NCBI GenBank assembly: GCA_963750995.1
Contig: CAVVST010000005.1
Location: forward strand, 1,054,001 to 1,118,000
Direction: 5' to 3'
Source of the DNA: CAVVST01 sp963750995
GTDB taxonomy: Bacteria; Acidobacteriota; Vicinamibacteria; Vicinamibacterales; UBA2999
Length of the DNA: 64,000 nt
Position 1 is the first letter of the stretch. Each line of letters opens with the position of its first letter. Position numbers and translations under genes: made by a program. Below are positions 26,168 through 35,828 of the stretch, piece after piece. Below the pieces are notes generated by a model. That model was given only the letters and a program-made list of their open reading frames with translations. It did not search any database and was not told the origin of the DNA.

Positions 26168-27661
26168 TCAGGCTCCCTTCGCAGACGGCAGCTTCGAGAC
26201 GAGTCGCATGGATACGGTCAGTCCTTCCAGCTGATAGTGCGGCCGCAGGTAGAACTTCGCGGAGTAGTAGCCCGGATTGCCCTCGATTTCCTCGACCACG
26301 ACCTCGGCGGCTGCCAACGGCTTCTGCGCCTTGGTGGCCTCCGACGAATTGACGGGATCGCCGTCAACGTAGTTCATGATCCAGTTGTTCAGCCACCGGT
26401 GCATTTCGTCCCGCTCCTTGAACGATCCGATCTTGTCGCGGACGATGCATTTCAAGTAATGGGCGAAACGACAGGAGGCGAACATGTACGACAGCCGCGC
26501 CGAGAGGTTGGCGTTCGCCGTCGCATCGGGATCGTCGTACTCGGCGGGCTTCTGCAGCGACTGCGCGCCGATGAACGCCGCGAAGTCGGAGTTCTTGCGA
26601 TGCAGCAGCGGCATGAAGCCGTTTTTGGCGAGCTCCGCCTCGCGCCGGTCGCTGATGGCGATCTCGGTCGGGCATTTCATGTCCACGCCGCCGTCGTCGG
26701 TCGGGAACGTGTGCACCGGCAGCCCTTCCACGGCGCCGCCTGACTCGACGCCGCGAATCCGCGAGCACCACCCATAGAGCTTGAACGAGCGCGTGATGTT
26801 GGTCGCCATCGCGTAGGCGGAATTGGCCCAGGTGTAGCGGCTGTGATCGGCGGCGCCGGTATCCTCCTCGAAGTCGAACTCTTCGACCGGATCGCTCTTG
26901 GCGCCGTACGGCAGACGGGCCAGGAAGCGCGGCATCGCCAGGCCGAGATACCGCGAGTCCTCCGACTCACGCAGGGAACGCCACGCCGCGTATTCTGGCG
27001 TGGTGAAGATCTTGGTCAGGTCCCTGGGGTTGGCGAGTTCCTGCCACGAACCCATCTGCATGACGGTCGGACTGGCGGCGGCAATGAACGGCGCGTGCGC
27101 GGCAGCCGCCGTTTTTGACATCTCGCCCAGCAGCTCGATATCTGGCGGGCTCTGGTCGAAGTAGTAGTCGCCGACGAGGCAGCCGAAGGGTTCGCCGCCG
27201 AATTGACCGTACTCGGCCTCGTAGATCCGCTTGAAAATCGGGCTCTGGTCCCAGGCGGTGCCCTTATAGCGCTTCAGCGTCTTGCCCAGGTCCTGCTTGC
27301 TGATATTCAGCACGCGGATCTTGAGCATCTCGTCGGTCTCGCTGTTGTTGACGAGATAGTGGAGCCCCCGCCAGGCGCCCTCGAGCTTCTGGAAATCCTC
27401 GTGATGCAGGATCACGTTGATCTGCTCGGTGAGCTTCCGATCCAGCTGGGCGATGATCGCCTCGATCGACTGGATCACGTCGCTGCCAATGAGCTTGGTG
27501 TCCGCGAGCGCCTGCTCGGCCAGCGTCCGGACCGCGCGTTCGACCGCTTCGCTGGCCTCGACCGTCTTGGGCTTGAATTCCTTCTTGAGCAGGGTGTCGA
27601 ATTCGGTAACTTCAACCGCCCCGGTCGCCGGCGTTTCCTGCTGGGTTTTTGGATCTGCCAT
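26168..27661 (-). CDS. tssC: T6SS sheath large subunit TssC
   Basis: 497 residues from ATG 27661 (a GTG lies one codon upstream), with GGAG as ribosome site. Typical features: IEAIIAQLDRKLTEQINVILHH, LEGAWRGLHYLVNNSETDE, GDYYFDQSPPDIELLGEMSK, R-S-L-R-E-S-E-D-S-R-Y, and the C-terminal YYSAKFYLRPHYQLEGL. Sheath subunits TssB and TssC polymerise around the Hcp tube and contract. No frameshift. tssC follows tssB by 29 bases. Confidence 0.95.
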   Translation of the reverse strand: MADPKTQQETPATGAVEVTEFDTLLKKEFKPKTVEASEAVERAVRTLAEQALADTKLIGSDVIQSIEAIIAQLDRKLTEQINVILHHEDFQKLEGAWRGLHYLVNNSETDEMLKIRVLNISKQDLGKTLKRYKGTAWDQSPIFKRIYEAEYGQFGGEPFGCLVGDYYFDQSPPDIELLGEMSKTAAAAHAPFIAAASPTVMQMGSWQELANPRDLTKIFTTPEYAAWRSLRESEDSRYLGLAMPRFLARLPYGAKSDPVEEFDFEEDTGAADHSRYTWANSAYAMATNITRSFKLYGWCSRIRGVESGGAVEGLPVHTFPTDDGGVDMKCPTEIAISDRREAELAKNGFMPLLHRKNSDFAAFIGAQSLQKPAEYDDPDATANANLSARLSYMFASCRFAHYLKCIVRDKIGSFKERDEMHRWLNNWIMNYVDGDPVNSSEATKAQKPLAAAEVVVEEIEGNPGYYSAKFYLRPHYQLEGLTVSMRLVSKLPSAKGA

Positions 27662-27690
27662 CACTGTTCTCCGCTCGGAGGTTCACGTGT

Positions 27691-28200
27691 CTACGAGGCG
27701 TCGCCCTCGGGTTTCGTCGACGTAGCCAGCGTCTGCAGCAGCGCAGGATCCTGCAGAAGCTTGGCGACGAGTTCCTCGGCGCCGGTCTTACCGTCCATGT
27801 AGGTGATCAGGTTCGCCAGCTGCTGCCGCGCCTCGAGCAGCTTGCTGAGAGCATCCACCTTGCGCGCCACCGCGGCTGGCGAAAAGTCCTCCATGCTCTC
27901 GAACGTCAGTTCCACGTTCAGATTGCCGTCGCCGGTCAGCGTGTTCGGTACCTGGAACGCGACCCGCGGCTTCATCGCCTTCATCCGGCTGTCGAAGTTG
28001 TCGACGTCGATGTCCAGGAACTTCCGATCGGCAACCGGCGCCAGCGGCTCCGCGGGCTTCCCGGAGAGGTCCGCCAGGACGCCCATGACGAACGGCAGCT
28101 GGATCTTCTTCTCTGCGCCATACAACTCCACGTCGTATTCGATCTGCACGCGAGGCGCCCGATTGCGCGCGATGAACTTCTGACTGCTAGCCTTGGCCAC
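27691..28200 (-). CDS. tssB: T6SS sheath small subunit TssB
   Basis: 169 residues from GTG 28200 with a strong GGAGG ribosome site. It shows the TssB pattern: RVQIEYDVELYGAEKKIQLP near residue 18, FVMGVLADLSGKP, L-D-I-D-V-D-N-F-D-S-R-M, and LTFESMEDFSPAAVARKV. The C-terminal helix that ClpV recognises is present. tssB lies 13 bases after the tssA stop. Confidence 0.95.
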   Translation of the reverse strand: MAKASSQKFIARNRAPRVQIEYDVELYGAEKKIQLPFVMGVLADLSGKPAEPLAPVADRKFLDIDVDNFDSRMKAMKPRVAFQVPNTLTGDGNLNVELTFESMEDFSPAAVARKVDALSKLLEARQQLANLITYMDGKTGAEELVAKLLQDPALLQTLATSTKPEGDAS

Positions 28201-28213
28201 GGGTCACCTCCTG

Positions 28214-29219
28214 CTACGAATCCCTCAACCCGCCGGCGGCTTTGGCATGCCCCACGGCGTCCGGGGCGATGTCCGCCAGCACTTCAAGAAAGTCCTTCGA
28301 GACCAGCCGCTTTGCCCGTTCGACGATCAGCGGGATCGGGCTCGACGGCTCGTTCTGCCGGAAGAAGCTGGCGACGGCGTCGAGCGCACGAATGGCATCC
28401 TGGCGCGACCTGATTGCCCCCACGCCGATCGTGGCGCCATCGGCCACAGCCGCCGGTTCGCCGCCTCCGTCGGGCCGCATCGCCATCTGCGCGCGAAGCA
28501 CCCTGTCAATTCGTCCCAGGTGCGCCGACAACGGGTCGAACTCCGGTGCCGCCTCGGTGCCGGCTTCCTCGCGCATCTTCGCGTCGATGCTCTTGACCGC
28601 CGCGAGCGCCTCGGTGACGCTCTGCTGCAGACCGGTCAGCTCCTCCAGCGGCATCACTGCAAACGCCGCGTTGATCTGCGGTCCCTGCGCGGCGGTTTCG
28701 CCATCCGTGGGCTGGGCCTGACCGGCCGCAATATCCACGTCGCGAAGGCTGAACCTGCCGTGCACCCGGCTGTCAACCAGCACCGCGCGCCGCAACCCAT
28801 CGAGCACCGCGACCTGGTCGGCAAAGCAATTGAGCGCGTTTCGCCTGACGATCGCGTCTTCGTCCACGAGCGGATACGTCTGCGGCCAGTACGCGTCCAG
28901 CCAGTGCGCCGCCACCCGTAACGCCCCCGAGAATGCCGGAAGCCCGTCGGTCCTCAGCATCGCGCTGCCGAGATGCGCCAGCAGCCTGAGGTCCTTGCTC
29001 CGCCGCAGCGCCTCGAGCGCCTGGTTCCTGATGTCGCCCCATTGCGGCTCGGGGTCGAGGGCGATTCTGCTGTCCGAACAGCCGAAAGGCATCGAACGCG
29101 GCGAGTAACTGGGTGTCCTCGAGGTTCTCGCCACACGGCTGATCGGGCGCAATGGGCTGCAGCAGCTCCTGGCCGTCCCACCCGACGGTGACAGGCGATC
29201 CATTCCCCGCGCTCACCAT
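28214..29219 (-). CDS. tssA: T6SS cap/baseplate protein TssA (frameshift near 29072)
   Basis: From ATG 29219 (a GTG at 29234 is an alternative). The N-terminal ImpA domain starts ELLQPIAPDQPCGENLEDTQLL-type sequence and runs to AFDAFRLFG. Then frame is lost near 29072 and continues SRIALDPEPQWGDIRNQALE, RSKDLRLLAHLG, LDAYWPQTYPLVDEDA. The C-terminal half ends VERAKRLVSKDFLEVLADIA. About 335 residues restored, a short TssA. The gene opens the tssABC group after a 202-base gap. Confidence 0.85.
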
Positions 29220-29315
29220 GCGACCCCCGTCCACGCCACCTCGCTCTTACGTCGTCCGCACAGCCGTTCACCTTGTGCGCTGTCGGCCACCAAGATGTCG
29301 GGGCTGGGGAGTTGG

Positions 29316-29343
29316 ATTCTATCGACTTCGCGACGAAAGTCCA
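29316..29343 (-). promoter_or_regulatory. Candidate promoter upstream of tssA
   Basis: On the minus strand, TGGACT (29343-29338) and TAGAAT (29321-29316) are 16 bases apart, in the only long gap (202 bases) inside the structural T6SS genes. This could be an internal promoter for tssABC-hcp. The remainder of the gap shows no gene. Confidence 0.35.
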
Positions 29344-29421
29344 GCTTCGAACGCAAGCCAGAGCGGCCTTCCTTTCCCTCGTCCCTCGATGCCGTCGACA
29401 CCCACCATCCGCATGCCCGGC

Positions 29422-30951
29422 CTACGAAAATGCCTCGACGATGACGGCGGTGACGTTGTCCGGCGCCCCGCCGTCCAGAGTCGCGGCGATCAACCCCTCG
29501 ACGGCAAACTGGATGTCCTCGTGCTGCATCCAGGTCCGGATGCTCCCCTCGGGCAGCACCCGGGTCAGGCCGTCAGAACAGAGCAGGAAACGGTCGCCGG
29601 CATGGACGCGGCCGCGATAGACGTCGAGCATCAACGTGGCCTCCCCACCGACGGCGCGGGTAATGACGTTTGTCTGTCCGTGGGTCCCCGCGTCTCCGGG
29701 TTCGGCGGCGCTGTGATCGCGCGTGAGCTGTTCGAATCGGCCGCCTCGCCACCTGTAGACCCGGCTGTCGCCCGCCCAGACGACGGCACAGCGAGTGCCG
29801 CGCGCCAGGAACGCGACGACCGTGCTGCCGCAGCGGCCTGCATCCTTCCCGCTGCCGGAACTTCGAAACAGGTAATCGTTCACCTCGGTGATGCGATTGC
29901 GCGCGCCGTCGATCGCATCCTCGAAGCTCGAGTCGGGCACGAAATCGACCAGGGCGTCGCAGACCATCCGGCTCGCGACTTCACCGTCAACGTGTCCGCC
30001 AAGACCGTCGGCCACCGCCCACAGTCCGACCTCGGTACGCTCTACGAATGCATCCTGGTTGACATTACGCACCCGGCCGACATCCGTCGCGGCCGCCGAG
30101 CGGAACCGCGGCGGCTTGGCGCCCTCGACGTCGACCGGACCGCTGTCGTGGGAGATGTCCACGTGGGCGGCAACCGACCGCCACTGCCGCCGGCTCCAGG
30201 CCCCGTCCAGCAGCGCCGCAAAGGTGTCGGGATGCGGCAGCCCTTTGGTGATGAGGCAGCTCGGTGTGATCGTCGAGGAACCGTTGCTCCACCACAGGAC
30301 CAGCGGGTCGTAGAGCTGCGACAACCGCTGCGACAAGACCTGGTCGAACGCGGAGGCGAGCGCAGCCGACGCGGCGATCGGCACCTGCCAGTCAGCGCGG
30401 CCGTCCTCGGTGAGAATCGCCCCGGCTGCTCGCTCGAGCACCACCGGCGGTGGGCTGCCGATGGCCACGAGATCGCGGGCGAGCACCGTGACCGCTGACT
30501 CGAAGCCGTCGACATCGATCGCGTCGGCGGCAAGGGTTTCGATCACCAGGCGCTCCGCGTTCTCGAAGAACGGTTCCGCGTCGCGCGCGGCGCTCACGAG
30601 GGTCGCGTCCGACGGCAGCTCGGCAACCAGGGTCAGGGGAAAGTAGCGGCCGACCCGATCGACGCTGGGAGCCATCAATCCGATGAGCGGGGCGGATCCG
30701 CATACCCCGGAGGCGCAGCAGAAACGCCAGACCGGGCTCGTGAGGTAGACATCGAGCCAGCGATCGCCCAGGGCGGCACGGCTCGCGGCAATGCATTCCT
30801 GCAGCCACCCGTCCCACACGCCGACAAAGGCGTCCGAGACGCGCCGCCGGAGAAAATCGCCGTTGCTCGGCAGCTTGCCGTAAAAACCCACCTCCGATCG
30901 AAGGGTGATGGTCGGCATGAGCGGTTGGCGAAGCGCCTGGTCACTACGCAT
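29422..30951 (-). CDS. TagF-PP2C phosphatase fusion (TagF/PppA)
   Basis: A 509-residue protein. Residues about 20-240 are TagF (DUF2094): EVGFYGKLPSNGDFLRRRV, WRFCCASGVCG, GLMAPSVDRVGRYFPLTL. Residues about 285-505 are a PP2C Ser/Thr phosphatase: VRNVNQDAF, GLWAVADGLGGHVDGE, CGSTVVAF, VWAGDSRVYRW, LLCSDGLTRVL, GAPDNVTAVIVE, with the metal-binding Asp residues present. The two functions, posttranslational repressor and PppA-type phosphatase, are usually separate genes. Here they form one polypeptide that would oppose the kinase at 40.8-42.9 kb. A second start, MPTITLRS at 30918, is possible. No frameshift separates the domains. Confidence 0.9.
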   Translation of the reverse strand: MRSDQALRQPLMPTITLRSEVGFYGKLPSNGDFLRRRVSDAFVGVWDGWLQECIAASRAALGDRWLDVYLTSPVWRFCCASGVCGSAPLIGLMAPSVDRVGRYFPLTLVAELPSDATLVSAARDAEPFFENAERLVIETLAADAIDVDGFESAVTVLARDLVAIGSPPPVVLERAAGAILTEDGRADWQVPIAASAALASAFDQVLSQRLSQLYDPLVLWWSNGSSTITPSCLITKGLPHPDTFAALLDGAWSRRQWRSVAAHVDISHDSGPVDVEGAKPPRFRSAAATDVGRVRNVNQDAFVERTEVGLWAVADGLGGHVDGEVASRMVCDALVDFVPDSSFEDAIDGARNRITEVNDYLFRSSGSGKDAGRCGSTVVAFLARGTRCAVVWAGDSRVYRWRGGRFEQLTRDHSAAEPGDAGTHGQTNVITRAVGGEATLMLDVYRGRVHAGDRFLLCSDGLTRVLPEGSIRTWMQHEDIQFAVEGLIAATLDGGAPDNVTAVIVEAFS

Positions 30952-30969
30952 GGCTGTCAGGTGCCGCTG

Positions 30970-33900
30970 CTAGGTGGTTGCGGCGCAGCGAAATTGCTGC
31001 AGTTCCCGCTTACCGAACGGGTTTCGAACGCTGGCCGCCTCCAGAGTCACCTTGGCCTCGTGGCCTCCCCTGGCGAAGGTGACGAGGTAGCTGACGTCGC
31101 TCTGCGGTTCCACCTGCGCCATGTCGAGCAACCGGAACCAGGCCCACGTGCCTTCCGCGACGATGTTCACGCGCATGCCGCCACGCTCCTCGAAGGTTGC
31201 CGCACCAACCGGCCGGACACCCGGCCAGGTGACGTTCACGGCACGCGCGGGGCCGTGATTGTCGATCATGTTCTGGCCGTCCATCTCTAGCAGGAACTGC
31301 CTGCTGCCCGCGTCCAGCGATGACGGCGTCACCGTGAAGCGCACCTGCGGCGTCGGCGAACCCGCGGCGAAGAACATGTCGCGAATCCGCTGCGCCTGCT
31401 CGAACTGACGGAGCATCGCGACCGAGCCGCCCACCGGGGCACCGGAGGCGTCGGTCCGCCACCGCCAGGCCTGGCCCGTCGTCAGCACCAGCGCCTCCAG
31501 GTTCTGCTTGAAAAATCCATCGAAGACGCCGTTGTACCCGAACACCCGCCCGAAATCTGCCAGCGGCGCGTCGGACCCGTTGGCAGCCAATGGATAACGG
31601 CCGTCCAGCAACTCGAGACAGGGGCGCACTACTTCCTGTTGATAACGAGTGTCGAGCTCACCGCGAACATCCGATCGCGCGGCGCCGGCGGCGCGGTCGG
31701 CGATCCGCGCCACCAGGCCGCCCACGGCCGGGGGCAGCGTCGCCGCGTCCTGCCGCAGCGATTTGACCAGTTCGCCGCTCCCGGCGGTCGTAATCGCCCG
31801 AAGCGGATCGATGCCGCCGACGGCGGTGCCCACGGGACTGAGCTGCTGCTGGAGCTGCTGCATCTTGCCGAGCACCCGATCGATCGGCGCAGAACCGGGC
31901 TGGCCGGCGACGAGCTGATGGATCGGCGCGAAGTGCGCCGTCACCTGGGCGCCGGGCGCCGCCGTCGACAGGCCAATTGCCTGGCGGCCACGGTTGAGCA
32001 ATCTCGTCACCCGATCCTGGGTGGTAGAAATCACACCCGGAGATGCCGCCGGGTCGGGTGGCTTCACCAGGAACGTGTGCTCATCCACCGCCTTCAGCAG
32101 TCCGCGCAGCGGCGAGGTGGGACCCGCGAGTATGGCGAGCGCATCCGCGGCGCGCTGGGACGCGAACGAGACGTCGAAATCGGCGAGAATCGCGTCCCAC
32201 GCCGCGATGTAATCCTTCTCGTAGATGTCGTTGACCTCGGATGCGAGGTTCGCATTCGCGACCAGCGACAGACGCGATTCGCCCCAGACCCATGAGTCCT
32301 CGGCGATCTGCTTGACGAGCTCTGCCGCGCTGCGGCCGCTCACCTCGTCGAAGACCGGCTTCGTGTACAGGCTCGGAACAGGCTCGGACAGCGGCCGGCG
32401 ACTCTTGCGCGTGAGCACTTGATCGGCCCCGACGCCAGCGACCACGTCGAGCCGTAACGCCCGCGCCTCGTCGTCGGCATAACTGAGCTTGATCTGGTTG
32501 TAGATCAAGCGCGGAATCGACGCCTGCTGAATGGTGCTGCGGGCCTGCGCGACCAGCTGCTGGTTCAACGCGACAGGGCGAAGCGAATCCTCGGAATCGA
32601 GGAGGCTTCGAAAGTGTTCGTTCACCGCTTCGGCTTCGTCGGGATTGGCGTATGCGGCTCTCCACTCGAGATCGGCAATGACGCCGAGGAGGTTCCGGTC
32701 GAGCCGCGCAGGCTCACCCAGCATCAGGTAGGCCTTGAGATACTGGTACAGCTTTTCCGGCTCCGGGGCGCTTTCGACCAGCCGCTGTTCGATGCGGGCC
32801 GCCAGTTGCGAAAGCAGGGCGCCGTCAAGCTCGCGCTCGTAGGCATCCCGCGCGGCGTTGCCGAGCGAGTTGCCCTGGTAGAGGCCCCAGCGCATTCCCC
32901 ATGGCGTGTCGTCTCGATACCGCTCGGACGAATTCACCACCATGCGCACGGCGTCCAGGCGCGGCAGGAGCTGTTCGAGCGCGGCGTCGCGCGTGACCGG
33001 CGGCACTTCCCGCAAACGGGCGACGTCGTTTCCCACCTCCGTCACGTACGCGCGGTTGCGGCTGTAGCTCACGGTCAGAACCACGACGCCCAGAATCGCG
33101 ATGAGCGCCATGGCCGCATACGCTCCGAGCTGGAGCGCCGCCTTCCGGACCTCGTGGCGGCGGTTCACGCCGGCAAGGCCCGACTCACCGAGCAGCACCT
33201 GCTTCAGCAGGCGTTCCATGAAGTACGCCTTGCCCCGGCCGCCCGGAGCGACGATCGCGTCGGAGACGGCAAAGCGGCGACCGATCGCGCCAAGCAGGCG
33301 ATCGATGGGCGTCCCCTCCTGCGTGCCGCTCGTGAAGTACACGCCGCGAAGCAGGATCTGCTGGTCGAAACGGGTCGATCCGAATACTTCGGTGACGAAC
33401 TCCGAGAGCACATCCCGGAGCGCCGCCATCTGCTGCGGGAATGCAAAGATCTTCGTGCGCCGGCGGCTGTCGCGCTCCTCTTCGAGCCGCGCGAACAGAC
33501 GGGCGTTGAGACGGCCGATCAGGCTGTCGAACTCGGCGGGAAACGCCTCCGCGCCCTTGCCTTTCAGCGTCTCCGCATACGGGAACGTGACGCCCCAGAC
33601 CTGGGTGCGTCCTTCCTGGGTAAGATCTTCAAAGTACTCGGAAAAACCCGCGACCAGATCGCACTTGGTCACGATCAGGTAGACGGGCAGTTGAATGCGC
33701 AGCTCGCGATTGAGCTCGTCGAGCCTCCGCCGCGCGGCGGTCACGTGCGCCTCGCGTTCGCGCGGCGCGAGCAGCATCAGGTCCTGCGCGCTGATCGTCA
33801 GGATGACGCCGTTCACGGGGCGGCGCTTGCGGTACTTGCGCAGCAGCGACAGGAACTCGGACCAGCCCGCGCTATCGGTGGCGGCGTCGGAATCCTGCGT

Positions 33901-34437
33901 CGTGTAGCGCCCGGCGGTGTCGAGGAAGATCGCTTCGTCGGTGAACCACCAGTCGCAGTTGCGGGTGCCGCCGATGCCGCGCAGCGAGCCCTTGCCGGTG
34001 CGCTGCTCGAGCGGGAAATGCAGGCCGGAGTTGACGAGCGCAGTGGTCTTGCCCGAACCGGGCGCGCCGATGATGACGTACCAGGGAAGGTCGTAGAGGC
34101 TGTGCCCGCCCCGGCGTTTCTGCTTGAGGGCCGCAACGGCCTCTTCGAACTGTTCACGCAGCCGCAGCGCCTCGGGGCTGGCCTGGGGCTCGCGCGACTG
34201 CTGGACAACGGCCGCTACCAGCTGGTCGCTTGCCCGGTTCGCGCGGACGCGCTTGAGCAGCATCCACCCGGCCCAGACGCCAATCACGAGCGCGATGGCG
34301 ATCAGCCTGCCCGTGACCGACTCGAGCGGGCGGTAGTCGGCGAAGCTGAAGTACGGGCCGGCCAGCCACACGAACAGCGCCAGGAGCACGAATCCCAGCA
34401 CCACCAGAAAGGCGCGTCGTTTAAAGAATGAAAACAT
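30970..34437 (-). CDS. tssM: T6SS inner-membrane protein TssM (IcmF)
   Basis: An intact protein of 1155 residues. Two N-terminal membrane segments (about residues 8-30 and 43-60), a cytoplasmic GTPase-like domain with Walker A GAPGSGKTTAL near residue 126 and F-L-D-T-A-G-R, then a third membrane segment near residue 440 (YAAMALIAILGVVVLTVSY), followed by the large periplasmic domain ending in the IcmF C-terminal region (WAWFRLLDMAQVEP). TssM spans the envelope with TssL and TssJ. The Walker A motif is complete. Confidence 0.95.
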   Translation of the reverse strand: MFSFFKRRAFLVVLGFVLLALFVWLAGPYFSFADYRPLESVTGRLIAIALVIGVWAGWMLLKRVRANRASDQLVAAVVQQSREPQASPEALRLREQFEEAVAALKQKRRGGHSLYDLPWYVIIGAPGSGKTTALVNSGLHFPLEQRTGKGSLRGIGGTRNCDWWFTDEAIFLDTAGRYTTQDSDAATDSAGWSEFLSLLRKYRKRRPVNGVILTISAQDLMLLAPREREAHVTAARRRLDELNRELRIQLPVYLIVTKCDLVAGFSEYFEDLTQEGRTQVWGVTFPYAETLKGKGAEAFPAEFDSLIGRLNARLFARLEEERDSRRRTKIFAFPQQMAALRDVLSEFVTEVFGSTRFDQQILLRGVYFTSGTQEGTPIDRLLGAIGRRFAVSDAIVAPGGRGKAYFMERLLKQVLLGESGLAGVNRRHEVRKAALQLGAYAAMALIAILGVVVLTVSYSRNRAYVTEVGNDVARLREVPPVTRDAALEQLLPRLDAVRMVVNSSERYRDDTPWGMRWGLYQGNSLGNAARDAYERELDGALLSQLAARIEQRLVESAPEPEKLYQYLKAYLMLGEPARLDRNLLGVIADLEWRAAYANPDEAEAVNEHFRSLLDSEDSLRPVALNQQLVAQARSTIQQASIPRLIYNQIKLSYADDEARALRLDVVAGVGADQVLTRKSRRPLSEPVPSLYTKPVFDEVSGRSAAELVKQIAEDSWVWGESRLSLVANANLASEVNDIYEKDYIAAWDAILADFDVSFASQRAADALAILAGPTSPLRGLLKAVDEHTFLVKPPDPAASPGVISTTQDRVTRLLNRGRQAIGLSTAAPGAQVTAHFAPIHQLVAGQPGSAPIDRVLGKMQQLQQQLSPVGTAVGGIDPLRAITTAGSGELVKSLRQDAATLPPAVGGLVARIADRAAGAARSDVRGELDTRYQQEVVRPCLELLDGRYPLAANGSDAPLADFGRVFGYNGVFDGFFKQNLEALVLTTGQAWRWRTDASGAPVGGSVAMLRQFEQAQRIRDMFFAAGSPTPQVRFTVTPSSLDAGSRQFLLEMDGQNMIDNHGPARAVNVTWPGVRPVGAATFEERGGMRVNIVAEGTWAWFRLLDMAQVEPQSDVSYLVTFARGGHEAKVTLEAASVRNPFGKRELQQFRCAATT

Positions 34438-34485
34438 CGTCCACCTTGGTGAAGTCAGGCGATCACAAGCCAGGGGACTCGCATC

Positions 34486-35814
34486 TCAGGCCCCGCGCAC
34501 GTGGATGATTTCGACCCGCCGATTGCGCGCACGGTTGGCCGGGTCGGATTCGGGGCGATACCGCGGCTGAGACGAGCCGACTCCCGTGTATTCGACGCGC
34601 GACGGGTTGCCAAGCGCCGGTTGCAGCATCCGGACGACGCTCACGGCCCGCTCGCGCGAGAGCTCGAAATTGTCCTTGTACTGAAAGGAGCGCAGCGGCT
34701 GATCGTCGGTATGCCCCACCACCAGCACGCGGCCCGGAACCTGGTCCAGCGCTTCCGCCAGCCGCCGAAGCATCGTCGTGTGGGCAGGGTTCACCGTGGC
34801 GCTGCCCGACCCAAAAAGACTTGGCGTCAGCATCGTCACGCGCGTGCGTCCGCCGTCTTCTTCGACGCTCACGTCGCCGCGCGACTCGTCCGCCGCCAGC
34901 AGCTGTTTCAGCGTCAGGCCCGGGCTCGACGCCGCCGGAACCGGTCCAGTGAAGTCTTCGAGTCCGACCGCGGCCAGCTCGGTGTGGACGGGCGCCGCGG
35001 CGCTTCCCAAACGGCTGTAATAGAAGACATACGCCAGCGCCAGGATCCCGAGCGTCGCGGCGCCGACGACCCACCACGGCACATAGCGGATCAGCGGGTT
35101 GCGCCGGTCCTCGAGCCCACGCCAGCGCAGCGACAGCTCGGGCGGCGGCGTGCCGCCGCGATGTTCCCGGATTTTCCGATAGAGATCGTGCTGCACTTCG
35201 GCGAGCTGCGCAGAGCCGCGCTGACTCACCTGGTACTTGCCGGCGAAGCCGAACGCCAGGCAGAGATACTGCAGCTCCATGAGGTCGATGTGGCGGGCAG
35301 GATCGCGCGTGATCCGATCGAGCATCTCGAAGAACTTCTCGCCGCCCCACGCCTCGCGATGCAGCACGACCAGCAGCGTCTGCTGCGCCCACTCACTCTG
35401 AGCCCCCCACGGCGTGGAGAGCACCGCCTCGTCGAGCGCCGCGCACAGTGCATACCGCGCTACGAGCACGGTCTCGTTGGAGACGCCGGCTGCACGGGCC
35501 CGCTCCTCGAACCGGCGAATGGCATCGAGCGCGTGGCGGCGGAGGCCGCCGACGTCGGGAACCGACAACGTGCCGCGCGCCTGGCCCGCCAGCACGAGCA
35601 CCGGCGTCGCTGCCTGCACCAGCGGATTGAGGCCCGTGCCGAGCAACTCGCGGGCACTATCGGAGATCTCCTCGACATAGGGCGCCGGCGCAGCCGAATC
35701 CATCGGCCGGCGGAACGGGGAGCCGGCCGGCACCGCTCCCGGCCTGCCGCCGCCCGGACGGGGCCGCAGGACGGTGGCATCTGACGGCTTGAAGGGATCG
35801 TCGATATCCGGCAT
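34486..35814 (-). CDS. tssL: T6SS inner-membrane protein TssL with OmpA-like domain
   Basis: About 442 residues from ATG 35814 (MPDIDDPFKPSDATVLRP). The DotU-like cytoplasmic domain covers residues 60-250 (LLGTGLNPLVQAATPVLVLA, Y-A-L-C-A-A-L-D-E-A-V-L, HREAWGGEKFFEMLDR, LCLAFGFAGKYQV). One membrane segment lies near 282-305 (WWVVGAATLGILALAYVFYY). The C-terminal OmpA/peptidoglycan-binding domain shows VVGHTDDQPL, LSRERAVSVV and RNRRVEI. Thr14 lies in DATVLRP, the same position and kind of motif that is phosphorylated for FHA binding in Agrobacterium TssL. This is treated as a separate finding. Confidence 0.93.
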   Translation of the reverse strand: MPDIDDPFKPSDATVLRPRPGGGRPGAVPAGSPFRRPMDSAAPAPYVEEISDSARELLGTGLNPLVQAATPVLVLAGQARGTLSVPDVGGLRRHALDAIRRFEERARAAGVSNETVLVARYALCAALDEAVLSTPWGAQSEWAQQTLLVVLHREAWGGEKFFEMLDRITRDPARHIDLMELQYLCLAFGFAGKYQVSQRGSAQLAEVQHDLYRKIREHRGGTPPPELSLRWRGLEDRRNPLIRYVPWWVVGAATLGILALAYVFYYSRLGSAAAPVHTELAAVGLEDFTGPVPAASSPGLTLKQLLAADESRGDVSVEEDGGRTRVTMLTPSLFGSGSATVNPAHTTMLRRLAEALDQVPGRVLVVGHTDDQPLRSFQYKDNFELSRERAVSVVRMLQPALGNPSRVEYTGVGSSQPRYRPESDPANRARNRRVEIIHVRGA

Positions 35815-35828
35815 ACGTTTCTTCGCAA

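Noticed and set aside
32614..34431. Long plus-strand ORFs opposite tssM, clpV and the TonB receptor
   Set aside because: High-GC antisense shadows: Arg/Ala/Val-rich, without domains. The opposite strand encodes clear conserved proteins.
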